A stretch of 64,000 bases of DNA from Rhizopus sp. PT2906 (Eukaryota > Mucoromycota > Mucoromycetes > Mucorales > Rhizopodaceae): contig JAMYHX010000002.1 of assembly GCA_025529335.1 (NCBI GenBank), forward strand, positions 334,622-398,621. The letters run 5' to 3'. Positions 44,119 through 56,128 of this stretch are shown here, piece by piece. Numbering within the stretch: position 1 is the first letter of the stretch; each line of letters begins with the position of its first letter. The notes beneath the pieces are model-generated. The model was given only the letters and a program-made list of their open reading frames with translations. It was not told where the DNA came from and did not search any database. The translations under genes and the position numbers were made by a program.

Positions 44119-45225
44119 TTATTGTTCTTTTAAACATCGACTGCATTGACAAATAAAGTGATAATGTTCCCATAGCCTTGATCGGCGATTTTCAACAGTG
44201 TCGTCTACCTGTCCATAGGATATACAGGCTTCTTCACCTTTTCGAATATAGCGTTTAGATATGAACTTGAACGTCCTACCATCCCGTTTTTTAAGCACAT
44301 TTGGATCACATGAATGATTAAAATAGACAGCCGAAGGGTAGATACCATAACCGAGTAATTCCAAGTCATCTGTTATCTCTTCCTGTTCTCCATTCTCCCA
44401 TAAGCCAAAGCTATTTGCTCTTTCACGAAAATAGATGGATCTAAATATAGTGTGATGTACATGAGGCAAAGTGGGTATACGGTTATTTTTGTATCGGCAG
44501 GCACGGATAAATGTGCAGTAAAGTGCCATGACATCAACAAGAGATTGAGGTAGGATAGAGAGATAGGCTTCTTTGTTGTCTTGAACAATGGGTAGTTGAT
44601 GATTTTGATACAATTGTCTAAAGTAAGTTAGTTCATTATCTTGAATGTCAAACAATGATTCAAATTGAGCAGAGTCTTGAAGTTGTTTAACTAAACAAGT
44701 GGCAATCAATCTCAACATGGGTTTATCGACTTCATCCAATTCTTTATATAGATCAACATCCTTTGTTATACAATCCCAAGCATGATTTAACCAAGTAGAC
44801 AAGGCATGATCATCCTTGATGTCAATCGATTTATCAATGGATGGTACGGAGTCTTTTTTAATAGTGAGCGAGTTATTTTCATGTAGGAATTCTAGTTCGA
44901 TACGATAATAAATGCCTAGCAACGTATTCCAATGATGATCAAATGAGTTGATACAAAGCTGTTTACATCGATCCGAGCAAAATAAAAAATCCTTAAAATA
45001 TCTCATCGAGATGTTCCATTGTTTACATTGATCCTCTGTTACAGCCTTCACCTTTTGTTTCTTTGGGTATGAAAAGTGAAAGCACCACATACATGTTTCT
45101 GGAGTCCATTCTTGTGATACAGTAGTGGCTAATGGCTCAGATATGCAGAGTAAGGTATCTTGAGGTATATCTGTTGTAGCAACATAAGCTCTTCCCTTGT
45201 TAGGTAATCGTGTTATTTCGAGCAT
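44119..45225 (-). CDS. SET-domain protein with MYND-like cysteines (SMYD/Set6-like)
   Basis: A single exon of 368 aa. The ATG at 45225 is the first in frame. The N-terminus is the start of a split SET domain (LPNKGRAYVATTDIPQDTLL). The insert has Cys pairs CMWC and CSDRC (zinc-binding, MYND-like). The SET core follows, with the catalytic signature YFNHSCDPNV and the motif GEEACISYGQ. The post-SET part ends with HFICQCSRCL, the usual zinc cluster. This is the arrangement of SMYD-type methyltransferases and of fission yeast Set6. Histone or non-histone lysine substrates are possible. It is one of only two recognised protein genes here without introns. Its 3' end abuts the FMO gene. Confidence 0.85.
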   Translation of the reverse strand: MLEITRLPNKGRAYVATTDIPQDTLLCISEPLATTVSQEWTPETCMWCFHFSYPKKQKVKAVTEDQCKQWNISMRYFKDFLFCSDRCKQLCINSFDHHWNTLLGIYYRIELEFLHENNSLTIKKDSVPSIDKSIDIKDDHALSTWLNHAWDCITKDVDLYKELDEVDKPMLRLIATCLVKQLQDSAQFESLFDIQDNELTYFRQLYQNHQLPIVQDNKEAYLSILPQSLVDVMALYCTFIRACRYKNNRIPTLPHVHHTIFRSIYFRERANSFGLWENGEQEEITDDLELLGYGIYPSAVYFNHSCDPNVLKKRDGRTFKFISKRYIRKGEEACISYGQVDDTVENRRSRLWEHYHFICQCSRCLKEQ

Positions 45226-45822
45226 ATAAAGTGACAAGAGTATAAAATTGACTAGAACTGTCAAAAAATTTTCATGAAATGATATTTGATTGGATAATAA
45301 ATTTAGCCGAGATCAAAATATGGATTTAAAATTAGAATAAGGGATAAATGCCGAGTGTCTGTGTGTCTGTGTGTGTGTGTGTATGTGTGGTGTGTATGGA
45401 TTAAGCGTATATTTATGTTTTTCGAGGGATGATACAAAAAGCAGTAAAAAATGAAATAAAGTGTGATATCATTCTGCTAAATTACGTATAATTTACAGTA
45501 AAAGAGAAGCTTGTATAGTTTCAAACCAGAGACAAACGAGTATTAGCCTTATTCATGTAAATTATGTGCATTGATGTTAAACCTGTTGAATAGCTTCAAG
45601 AATCATCATCTCATGTCATCAGACAAGTGCATACATTTATATTCTCCGAGTAGAGAACCCTAAATGAGGAAAAGGGAGAAAAAGAGATCACTTATAAATA
45701 AAAACCCTTCCTTTGTCTTTCTTTCTTGCTTTTGCCAGAATTATTTCATTTGGTATACTATCTTTCCCCCTCTTTCTCTATACTATTTAATAATCTCACT
45801 TTAGAAGAAAAGAAAAAAAAGA
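45226..45822. other. Bidirectional promoter region between SET and NmrA-like genes
   Basis: 597 bases, with a (GT)n tract around 45355-45395 and a CT-rich leader right before 45823. No open frame was recognised. Confidence 0.45.
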
Positions 45823-46952
45823 ATGCTCCTTATCACTAGTGCTGATCAATTGATGGGTTATTCTATCACATCTCACCTTGCACAATTTGACCATCTTCGT
45901 TCTCATCTTCGTGTATTATGCGAGACAAAGTCAAGATGTCATGGATTTCGTAGAGCAGGCATTGATGTACACCAAGTCGACTACAATCATGCCAATCAGC
46001 TGTCTGTCGCCTTACGTGGTGTAGATCATGTCGTTCTAGTCATAGGAAATGAAGCAAATCGTGTCAAGCATGCAAAGAACATCTGCGAGGCTGCCTCTCG
46101 CTCTGGCGTTAAAAGTATCATCTGTATATCTCACATAGGCGCTGTCTCTCGAAACCACTCTTCACTTCAAGATTATTTTCAAATTGAACAAGAAGTCATA
46201 CAGCTACCTTGTCAGTACACTATTTTAAGGTAATTTCTCTTCATTGTTTGTTTTTGTTCTTTGTCATATACCCTTCTTTATTAATCGCGCAATCATAGGC
46301 TGGATTTTATACAGCAGTACTTTCATCTATGGGCAAATTATGCAGAAAAAACCAAGGGACTCTTGCTACCTGTGGCGGAGAACGTTGAGATCTGTCCAAT
46401 TGATATCTCGGATGTATGCAAGGTAATTGAATCCTTGGTTCTTGATCGACGTCAACAGATGGTAAGACACCTTGACTTATGTCATGATGGTCAAGTCTAT
46501 ACTCTGTCTGGCCCAGAACTTTTAAATGGTAAGCAAATGGCACAGTTAATAGCAGATGCAACAGGCTACGAAGACTTCAAGTTCCATCAAGCACGTCCTA
46601 TGGATTTATCCTATTATCTTGAGAATCTTGGTTCGGATGTTTGGTTTGATGCTCGTTTGAAGCAAGAAATGTCAAAGATTTTCAACGAAACATTTACAAA
46701 TGAAGAATACAGGAAAAGAGCCTATTCTGTGCCAACAAGTACATAAACACAACATATATAAAAAGAACAACTCAACTTATTATAATTGTGATAGGTAAAC
46801 AAATTCAAACCATACTTGATTACTTTGATTGGGTGCAAAAGACTTCAAGTAGTGTTTGTGTTCCTCATGCAAGTATGATCACAAACCTCTCATGTAAACC
46901 TCTTCAATTGTTTTTTGAAGAAAATGCAAATATGTTCAAGCCTAGAGTATAG
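45823..46952 (+). CDS. NmrA-like NAD(P)-binding protein
   Basis: Three exons: 45823-46229, 46299-46738 and 46795-46952, giving 334 aa. The Rossmann start is MLLITSADQLMGYSITSHLA, in which the usual GxxGxxG is degenerate. LRGVDHVVLVIGN and a region with SGVKSIICISHIGA follow. The central LDFIQQYFHLWANYAE and the domain with VYTLSGPELLNGKQMAQ are typical of NmrA/SDR-atypical proteins. These sense NAD(P) redox state or act as oxidoreductases; the residue set suggests a sensor more than an enzyme (no YxxxK seen). The C-terminal exon (about 52 aa) is helical. Confidence 0.7.
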
Positions 46953-47212
46953 ACGCTCCCCATTCACTCCTTTTTTTTTTTTGTTCTTCTTCTACTACTA
47001 TCAAGTGAACTGATAATAAACTATTACTCTGTAACACGATATTCATAGTATTCAATCGTTTAAATCATTCTTCTTGTTCTTTCTTTTTCTCTCTTTTTTT
47101 TTTAATGATTGAGTACATAATAAAAAGAAAAAGTAAAAACAAAAAATCCTAGTATCTGTTTATGCTAAAGGATGCTCAGTATTCGGAGTCATCTCCAATA
47201 TAACATTATTCA

Positions 47213-47889
47213 TTACTTACTTGCGTATTTCTTTGTCCAATCTCTAGCTCGAGATTCATAAAGAGCTCTGTCAGTCTTGTAAATATGGGCGATCTCTGGC
47301 ACAAGTGGATCTTTGTAAAGGTGTTAGTCTTTTTTATATTAGCAAAAATATATATGATTACCATCAGGATTGGGATCAGTAAGTAAAGAGCATACAGATA
47401 AGAGCACTAAATATGACATTAAAACCAAAGAAGGGTTCAAAATAATAATAAAAATTTACCCTTAGAGATCGTAAGAGCAGGGGACCACTGGTCTTTCAAG
47501 ATATCAAGACAAATAGATCCATTACTATTGATATTGGGATGATAGATTTTGGTAGTAAAATTGACCTAAATATGTATAAACATTTTGTTATTATTATTAT
47601 TATTATTGTTATTATTTACCTTTGGTGGTTTGAAAGGATAGTCGGTAGGAAAGTGTATAGCTAAGAAAAATACACCGTTTTGGTATGGACTATCTTCAGG
47701 TCCCATAATGGTTGCTTGCCAATGAAACATGTCTTCTCCAGTAGGTCCTGCAGAGCAAGAAGAAGGAGGGTCGCGTTCAAGATCTTTAAGTTCCTTTTTT
47801 AAATGGTAAACATGTATTCATTAATCTCTCTTTCTTTTTTCTCTTTTAAAGAATAGTAATCTTACTTTGTTAATGCGCTTTAAAGCCAT
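47213..47889 (-). CDS. UBC4: Ubiquitin-conjugating enzyme E2, Ubc4/Ubc5 type
   Basis: Five exons: 47866-47889, 47620-47793, 47460-47565, 47362-47406 and 47213-47310, giving 148 aa, within one residue of Ubc4/5/UBE2D. The active-site cysteine lies in SNGSICLDIL, preceded by the HPN motif (IYHPNI). KRINKELKDLERDPP, YPFKPPKV and the C-terminus YESRARDWTKKYA are nearly the family consensus. Ubc4/5 charge many E3 ligases for degradation of short-lived and abnormal proteins. It is divergent from the Swd2 gene over 209 bases, so the two share a short promoter. Confidence 0.97.
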
Positions 47890-48098
47890 CTTTTGTTGTT
47901 TAGTTTTGAAAAAGGAAAAAGGTTGCTTGTAAAAAGAAAAAAAAGGAAAAAGGGAAAAAGAGAAAAAGAAAAAAAGGAAAAAAAGTAGAGGGCTTTCTAT
48001 TAATGATGATCGAACGAACACGCGACATAGATTATGAGCCAATCAAAAATATTGACTGTCACTGCTTTCTTTCAATTTTATACTTCTTTTCATTTTTT

Positions 48099-49356
48099 AT
48101 GACAACACAGACTACTGAGCTGTCAAGGGATCTACTTTCAACAATAAGAGTTTCAAAGATATTTCAGGATTCTGATGGTCCAATCACTTCACTTTCATTC
48201 AATGACAGTGGTGTCACTTGCTTAACTACTGCTGAAGACGATAGCTTAAGAGTCTATGACGCTTTAGAAGGATCGTAAGTGATCAAGTTGTTAATGTTCA
48301 TTACTAAAAATAATAAAGATCAAAGGCAACAGTATTCTCAAAAAAGTACGGAGCTACATTAGCAAGGTTCTCACATCATGACAACAATGTGATTTATGCA
48401 TCAACAAAAGAAGATGGTAACCACAAAGAGCACATACACACACATACACACGCGTAATTCAGTTCTTATTATTTTATAAAGACACACTGAGATATCTTTC
48501 ACTGTTTGATAACAAATTCATTCGTTACTTTCGTGGACATAAAAAGAGGTAAGAAATATGCATAATGATTCAGTGTATATAAATAAATACGATTGTTGAT
48601 AGGGTAACAACTATTGATGTGTCACCTATAGACGATAGAGTCTTAACTGCTTCATTGGATGAAACGGTTCGTTTATGGGATTTACGTTCATCTACAGGAC
48701 AGGTAAAATATAGAATGGATCAATAATATGTGTTTCTTATTTAAATATAGGGTGTAGTGCATGGACAAGGGCGACTGGTGGCAGCTATTGATCCACAAGG
48801 ACTAGTGTTTGCTGTAGGCACAAATACAAACATCATCCATATGTACGACATTGGTGAATACACGCGTGGACCATTTTCATCATGGTCTATCGAAGATCCA
48901 ATCTATCCTTCTACACCAATACCAGAGTGGACTAGCATAAAGTTTACAGCTAATGGAAAATATATAATTGTCACAACCGTAGGCGATAACATGTACGTCG
49001 TAGACTCATTTAATGGTCGTATCATGCATCGTCTGATAGGTAATGCTGGCCCAAATGATGCATCAACCAATGGAGAAGAAGTCAGTCTCACGCCAGATGG
49101 ACGGTTTGTGATGGCAGGCGGAAGTGATGGTCGTGTAAGAGTATGGGATCTATTACAAAATGATAAAATAGATATCGAGCCTTTCCTTTCTTTATCTTCT
49201 CCTCATAAGGATCCTATCAGGGCGGCTGAATTTTCACCTTCACACGCCATGTTTATCACAGCAAGTGACGGCTTGGTAAGAATAAAATCAAAAGTATGAA
49301 CATTCAATAACATTCAAACATAGGCCATGTGGCTACCTGTATCACAACCTCAATAG
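48099..49356 (+). CDS. SWD2: Swd2/WDR82-like WD40 protein
   Basis: Six exons: 48099-48274, 48319-48416, 48482-48548, 48603-48702, 48751-49275 and 49324-49356, giving 332 aa. WD40 repeats run throughout. Signature blocks are ITSLSFNDSGVTCLTTAEDD, LRYLSLFDNKFIRYFRGH, VTTIDVSPIDDRVLTASLDE, VRLWDLRS and VRVWDLL. The motif order matches Swd2/WDR82. Swd2 serves both COMPASS (H3K4 methylation) and, through the DPS/PTW-PP1 module with PNUTS/Ppn1, RNA polymerase II termination. Together with the PNUTS-like gene and FCP1, this puts three CTD-phosphorylation factors in one 45-kb stretch. The last exon ends in a short tail typical of the family. Confidence 0.88.
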
Positions 49357-49465
49357 TCTTATAAGCGGAGATTTCATCTTTATCCATATATTGCTCCTTT
49401 TTTATCTTTTTCTCTCTCTCTCTCTCTTTTTTGTATTTATTTTTCATAAAAAGGTTCATTAGACT

Positions 49466-52400
49466 ATGACAATAAAAAATAAGCTCACTATATGCATTGA
49501 TCGGGGAGGCACTTTTACAGATTGTATTGGTTTTTTGGGTAAACCAGAGAATGATGATTATAAGGAATTTGTGATCAAGTTATTATCCGAGGATCCTTCC
49601 AACTATAAAGATGCTCCAACAGAAGGAATAAGAAGAATAGTTGAATTGGCAACTGGTGAGAAGATTCCCAGATCTCAACCAGTTCCAACCAGATACATTG
49701 GTAAAAATTAAACGCGTAGTTTTTTTTATAGCAAGAGAATAATAATAGAAACATACAGAAAGCGTACGCATGGGAACTACAGTTGCTACAAACGCATTAC
49801 TCGAAAGAAAAGGAGAAAAGAACGCATTATTGATTACTAAAGGATTCAAGGATCTTTTGACTATTGGAAACCAGTCAAGGCCCAAAATCTTTGATCTTTG
49901 TATTAATAAGCCAGATGTGCTTTATGAAAAGGTTATCGAGGTTGATGAACGGTAAGTACATGTTACACATTCAGTCTGCGCATAAACTTGAGCTCGTTCT
50001 TGTAGTATCGTCTTGGTGAATTCCGCTGTCTCGGAGAATCAGATCAAGCCAGCTCAAGAAGATGAGTTTATAAAAAAAGGCATAACTGACGAATGGGTAA
50101 AAGTTCTCAAGAAGCCAGGTGAGTGTCCATTATCCAAAAATAGCTTAAGCTTACATCTAACTCTAGATCTGACCAAGATCAAGCAACAACTTCAACAGTT
50201 ATTTGATGAAGGCTACCAAAGTATATCTATTTGTTTAATGCATGCATATATATATCCTGAGCATGAGAATCAAATTGGCAAGTTAGCCGAGAGCATAGGT
50301 TTCTCTCATATCTCGCTGTCGAATCAAGTGATGCCCATGGTTAAGATCGTACCTAGAGGAACATCTGCCACAGCGGATGCTTACTTGACACCGTGTATTC
50401 AAAAGTATATCCAGAGCTTTGTCAGCGGTTTTGATGATGGATTCCAAAAGGGCACTACTCAGCTACAGTTCATGCAGAGTGATGGTGGATTAGTGCCAGT
50501 GAGTCACTTCTCAGGATTCAAGGCTATACTATCTGGCCCTGCTGGTGGCGTTGTTGGATACGCATTAACGTCATACAATGATGTACCAGTCATTGGTTTT
50601 GACATGGGTGGGACAAGCACAGATGTCTCACGCTATAATGGCTACTTTGATCATGTATTTGAGACAACGACAGCTGGTGTAACGATCCAAGCACCTCAGC
50701 TAGATATTCATACCGTTGCCGCTGGTGGTGGGTCTATGTTATTCTTCAAGAATGGCATGTTTGTTGTTGGACCAGAGGTAGTGGTAATATCAACAAATGA
50801 TTTATGTTAACTTTTTGAATGATTAGAGTGCAGGTGCTCATCCTGGACCAGCTTGTTACAGGTACACACCATATATTCGCAAATAGGCTATACTAACTTA
50901 TCTCTCCATGTACTAAGAAAAGGGGGGCCATTAGCAGTTTCTGATGCAAATTTATTCTTGGGTCGTCTTTTGCCAGATTACTTTCCAAAGATATTTGGTC
51001 CTAACGAAGATCAACCTCTCGACAGACAAGTGGTTGAAGAAAAGTTTAAGGAATTAGCAAAAACTATCAATGCGTCAACGGGAGAAGATAAATCGCTTGA
51101 TGAGATTGTATATGGATTCATTAAAGTAGCAAATGAAACAATGTGTAGACCCATTCGTGCATTAACTGAAGCAAAAGGCCATGATACCAGCCAGCATGTA
51201 TTAGCCGTGTTCGGCGGTGCAGGGGGACAGCACGCATGTGGGATTGCTCGCAACCTTGGTATTGGTAAAATCATCATGTACCGACATAGCTCTATTCTTT
51301 CCGCTTTTGGGCTTGCCCTTGCTGATGTTGTTCACGAAGTACAAGAACCTTCTGCTCAAGCATTCAATAAGGATACTCTTTCGCGTATCCAAGGACGCGT
51401 AAGTGAATTGAAAAAGACATGCAAAGAAGAGCTTTCCAAACAAGGGTTTCGTGATCAAGACATTGGCCTGGAAGTTTACCTTAACCTTCGCTATGAGGGT
51501 ACGGATTGCGCTTTGATGACACTTCAGCCTTCTGAATCCAGTTGGGACTTTGAGAGCGCATTCTGCGAGCTGTACAAACAAGAATTTGGCTTCTTGCTCA
51601 AAGATCGTGACATCTTGGTAGATGACATTCGTATTCGTGGAATTGGCAAGACAATGCGTCATAAAGACCTCACACCTGACAGAGAAGCCCAGGAATTATA
51701 TGTTTCAAATCAGATACGACATATAGATAGCAGCAAGGCGGATTCTTTTACTTCCGCATACTTTGAAGAAGAAGGACGAAATGATCATGTTCCTGTCTAC
51801 CGTCTGAGTCATCTTGCTCCGGGTTCAATTGTAAATGGTCCAGCCATCATTATAGATGCTACATCTACAGTCGTGATCGAACCGTCTTGCTCTGCCTTGG
51901 TTACTTCTAACCATCTCACGATCACAATCGGTAAAGGAGAAAGAAAGAAGGTGACAACAGAAATGGAGCCAATTCAGCTATCTATCTTTTCTCATCGATT
52001 CATGAGCATCGCTGAACAAATGGGTCATACTCTTCAAAAAACAGCTATATCTACAAATATCAAAGAACGACTTGGTAAAACAAGCATGGTATGAGATAAT
52101 GCAAAACTAACCGTCGATAAATTTAGACTTTTCTTGTGCCTTATTTGGTGCTGATGGTGGACTCGTTGCTAATGCCCCGCATATTCCTGTGCATCTAGGT
52201 TCACTAAGTCATGCAGTAATATATCAATTAAACTATTACAAGGATGACTTACACGAGGGTGATGTTATCATGACGAACCACCCTGCAGCTGGTGGCTCAC
52301 ATTTACCAGGTAAGGGTATCATTGGATAAATATAAGTATTAATGTTCTATTGATAGATATTACCATAATCACGCCTGTGTTCAATAATGGTAAAATCGTC

Positions 52401-53725
52401 TTCTTTGTCGCATCAAGAGGACATCATGCGGATATTGGCGGAATATCACCTGGTTCTATGCCGCCTCATTCTAAAGAACTGTTCCAAGAGGGTGCTGCAA
52501 TCAAGTCGTTCAAGATTGTTTCCAAGGGTCACTTTGATCAAAAGGGTCTTGAAGAGCATCTGTGTGTCATCCCTGCATCTTATCCAGGCTGTTCTGGTTC
52601 ACGTGCATTCAAAGACAATTTGTCTGGTAAGGGCACCTTTGTTTATTAAACACATGAACTAACTCTGCTCAAGACTTGAAGGCGCAGATTGCTGCTAACC
52701 AAAAGGGTATCACTTTGGTCAATGCTTTGATTGAAGAATACTCTCTTGAGGTTGTACAGGCATACATGATGCATATTCGTCGTAACGCAGCAGATGCTGT
52801 TAGGCAGTTATTAAAGGGAGTTGCTAAAAATAATTCTTACAAGGACTTGGCGGCAGTTGATTATATGGATGACGGTACACCCATTCATTTACGAGTATCG
52901 ATTGATCATGAAAAAGGCACTGCCTTGTTTGACTTTGAAGGTACTGGTCCTGAAGTTTATGGTAATACCAACACACCTGAAAGCGTGTGTTATTCTGCCA
53001 TCATTTACTGCCTCCGCTGTCTTGTAAATCAAGATATACCTTTGAATGCAGGCTGTTTGGAGCCCATCACTATCAAGATCCCTCCTCGTTCTATCTTGAG
53101 CCCTTCTGAAAAGAGCGCAGTGGTCGGTGGCAATGTACTTACAAGTCAACGTTTGGTCGATGTTGTCTTGAGAGCCTTTGAAGCCTGCGCTGCTAGTCAA
53201 GGTTGCTGTAACAACTTGACATTTGGTAAGGGTGGTAAAAATAAGGAAACTGGGGAAGTAAAGGCTGGCTGGGGTTACTATGAAACTATTGCTGGCGGTA
53301 GTGGCGCCGGCCCAACCTGGAATGGGCAAAGTGGTGTCCATACGCATATGACAAATACTCGTATTACGGATCCTGAGATCCTTGAACGCCGTTACCCTGT
53401 TATTCTGCACACCTTTGGTATTCGTCCAAACTCTGGTGGTGACGGTCACTACCATGGCGGCGATGGTGTCATACGTGAAATTGAATTCTTAGAAGATGAT
53501 ATTCAAGTTTCCATTTTATCTGAGCGTCGAGTATTCCGACCCTATGGTCTAAATGGCGGTAAAGACGCAGAAAAAGGAATCAATCTCTGGGTTCGCTATG
53601 AAAATCAAGAGATTACACAAACACTGAATTTGACAGGAAAGAACTCTGCGCTCTTTTCACGCGGTGATCGTATTGTCATCCTTACGCCAGGAGGAGGTGG
53701 CTATGGTCAAAAGGAAGGCAACTAG
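49466..53725 (+). CDS. OXP1: 5-Oxoprolinase (ATP-hydrolysing)
   Basis: Eight exons: 49466-49700, 49759-49951, 50006-50777, 50827-50861 (35 bases), 50918-52074, 52127-52309, 52357-52626 and 52674-53725, giving 1298 aa; the yeast enzyme is 1286. The N-terminal HyuA-like half starts ICIDRGGTFTD and contains GTTVATNALLERKGE, GFDMGGTSTDVSRY and AGGGSM. The C-terminal HyuB-like half contains RLDFSCALFGADGG, NAPHIPVHLG, RGHHADIGG, GDGHYHGGDG and ends LTPGGGGYG. The enzyme opens 5-oxo-L-proline to glutamate with ATP in the gamma-glutamyl (glutathione) cycle. The end is 55 bases from the stop of the convergent HEM13. Confidence 0.97.
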
Positions 53726-53780
53726 GATATTTTTAAATAAAGCAAACTTTTATAAATAAAACAGTCTAGAAAGTACATCT

Positions 53781-55158
53781 TTAATCAAGAGGAACCCAAT
53801 CTCTAGGATTCTTTAGCACTTCCAGCAAGTCTTGTTCTCTTGAGCCTTCTTCTACTTCTTTCATATATTCCCATCTTGCAGTCAAAGGTAAGGACATCAG
53901 AATGGCCTCAATACGAGCACCAGGGGTTTGAAGACCAAACTTTGTACCTCTGTCCCAGACGAGATTGAATTCGACATAACGTCCACGACGAATCTGCTGC
54001 CACTCTTTCATCTCTGGTGTATACTTCATGTTCATTCTCTTTTTCATGATGGGGATATAAGAAGCAGTGAATCGATTACCCATTTCTTTTATAAAGCTGA
54101 AAAGCTCATCTGCTGGCTTATCGTCTAAATCATCGAAAAAGATGCCGCCAACACCTCTTGCTTCACCGCGGTGCTTAATGAAAAAGTACTTATCACACCA
54201 CTGCTTGAATTGACCATAGTATTTCTTGTCAAACTTATCGCATCCGTCCTTGAGCACTTGATGGAAATGAATAGCATCTTCTTCATAAAGGTAAGCGGGT
54301 GTCAAATCAGATCCACCGCCAAACCACCACATCTTGGGTGTGCCATCTGGGTTTTCTATTTCAAAGTATCTGTAGTTCAAGTGTACGGTGGGTGCATTAG
54401 GATTGTGAGGATGAATGACGAGAGAAATACCAGCAGCAAAGAAAGGTACAGGTCCATCTGCAGAAATATCTTTTCCTCGATCATGTCTCATCTGTTCAAC
54501 GGCTGCTTTGGGTAGCTGACCATAAACAACAGAGACACCAACACCCGCTTTCTCAAATACATTGCCATCCTGAAGTACACAGGTAATACCTTCTCCACCC
54601 TCTGGTCGTTCCCAGGCTGTCCTTGTGAATTGTTTACCATCTAACTGCTCGATTTCTGATACAATACGGTTTTGAAGTCCTTTGATGAATGCTTCCATAC
54701 GAAGACGCATTGGGTCTTTATCCGTAATAGGTCCTTCAGTTTTCTTTTCAAAGAGTTATTATCATGAATTGCTTCTTTCATTAGATAACTTACTCGTTGT
54801 CTATCATCAGACACAGCATCACAGTGAGCCTGTTTATTGAATTAAAAATGTACATTGTATAATTGAGTGTATTTACCTGTTCCATGCACCATGCACTAGC
54901 TCCAATAGTAGCTAAGGCAGCAATGGCCGCTTTATTTTTCCAGTTACCAGTGACAGTAGCAACTCTTGCAGTGGCATAGAATCTTGACTTGTTTGGTCTA
55001 TGTCAAGGTGTTATGACAGGAATATTCACTAAAAAGTACATACGTGACCAAAGTTCCTCGAAAGAATTGAACTATTCTCATTCAATGCTAAAGTTAGTGA
55101 TACATTATTGCCTCATTCTTGTTCTCTCACCTGTCCTTTTACTGCAGAATCTAAGCAT
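53781..55158 (-). CDS. HEM13: Coproporphyrinogen III oxidase (oxygen-dependent)
   Basis: Five exons: 55143-55158, 55044-55071, 54877-54997, 54794-54829 and 53781-54743, giving 387 aa. The tiny first exons (16 and 28 bases) are supported by phase; they give MLRFCIQFFRGTLV, followed by a basic, Ala-rich stretch and a hydrophobic segment (AAIAALATIGASAWCM) like a mitochondrial presequence with a membrane helix. The mature enzyme has VSVVYGQLP, LNYRYFEIENPDGTPKMWWF, GGSDLTPAYLYEED, HRGEARGVGGIFFDDL and RRGRYVEFNLVWDRGTKFGL, all classic CPOX blocks. It makes protoporphyrinogen IX in haem synthesis. Unlike the cytosolic baker's yeast enzyme, this one looks targeted to mitochondria. Confidence 0.96.
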
Positions 55159-55577
55159 TTCTTTGGAAAAAGGGAGATACAGTTAGGCTGGCAGTCACAG
55201 AAAAAATAAAATTGGCGGTAATAAAAAGAAAAATAGAAAGAGGCACTTAATGATACGGTGCTTAGCTGAATTACATGGTACACATTCATTTAATAAAAGA
55301 ATAACTTTGAATTTTGTTTTAATTTTATTATTTCTATCAAAGAATGTTTTCGATAAATCAATTACAATTCTTATTATTAAAACATAATCATTAATGCAAT
55401 TCAAGCAAAAAAGAGACCCAAGGGTAAGAAGGAGAGATAAGGAATGAGATTGATAATGATGTATGCAAAAAAGGATAGATACTAGGTATAGGTGCCAGTA
55501 GAAGAATAGTCATAAAAATGGGTATAAAATGAGAAATTTCATGTTCAAAATGACAGGGAAGGTCGACATGAGGACAT

Positions 55578-56128
55578 TCAAGAGATGATTTCTTTCGTGA
55601 GCCTCTTCTTTTTTTCAAAGTCTTCAATTTCCACCAAAATACTTTGCCGTTCCTCCATGATCTCCTTGATTCGACTGTCCAGTTCATTCAATCGAACCTT
55701 CTTTGTTACGTATTTATCTTCAAGGAGCTGCAAACCTTCTTCAAAGACCCTAATCAATCAAGTAAATGTAATAGATATGAAATTCAACAAAATATGTGCG
55801 TTGAGCTTTGCACTTTGCGTACCTTTTCTACCTTGCTGTGATTGTTGGCTGTGGGCTTTTTGGTTTTGGAGGCTGGGAGGATGGTTCTGGAGATTGGATG
55901 ATTGTTAGTGGTGGAGACGTAGGCAAGAAACGCGCCATATCAACTTGGCTGTACGTTGTGCTAATGCCATTATTGTTTGTTGCTTTCACCGTACAAACCA
56001 ATCCATTAATATCAAGCTCGCCATAGCATGATTGGAAAAGCGTATGAAGGCAACACTACAGCAAAGGTAAGGGTAACCTGGTTGGTATTTTTACCATTAT
56101 TTTGTTGTTGTTGTTGTTGTGTATTCAT
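55578..56128 (-). CDS. Small Gln-rich/coiled-coil protein, unidentified
   Basis: Three exons, 56078-56128, 55832-56016 and 55578-55749, closing to 135 aa. N-terminus: a run of six Gln. Middle: LDINGLVCTVKATNNN and a Pro-rich stretch (TSPPLTIIQSPEPSSQPPKP). C-terminal 55 residues: a strong coiled coil (LNELDSRIKEIMEERQSILV). No family was recognised. The protein could be a subunit of a coiled-coil complex such as a kinetochore, BLOC or mediator-type assembly, but nothing in the sequence decides. Intron 1 needs the donor CAG|GTTACC and acceptor GCGAG, which are weak, so the N-terminus is less certain than the coiled coil. Confidence 0.5.

Noticed and set aside
52889..53455. A 188-codon minus-strand frame inside the 5-oxoprolinase gene
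   Set aside because: It is an antisense shadow of a strongly conserved coding exon.
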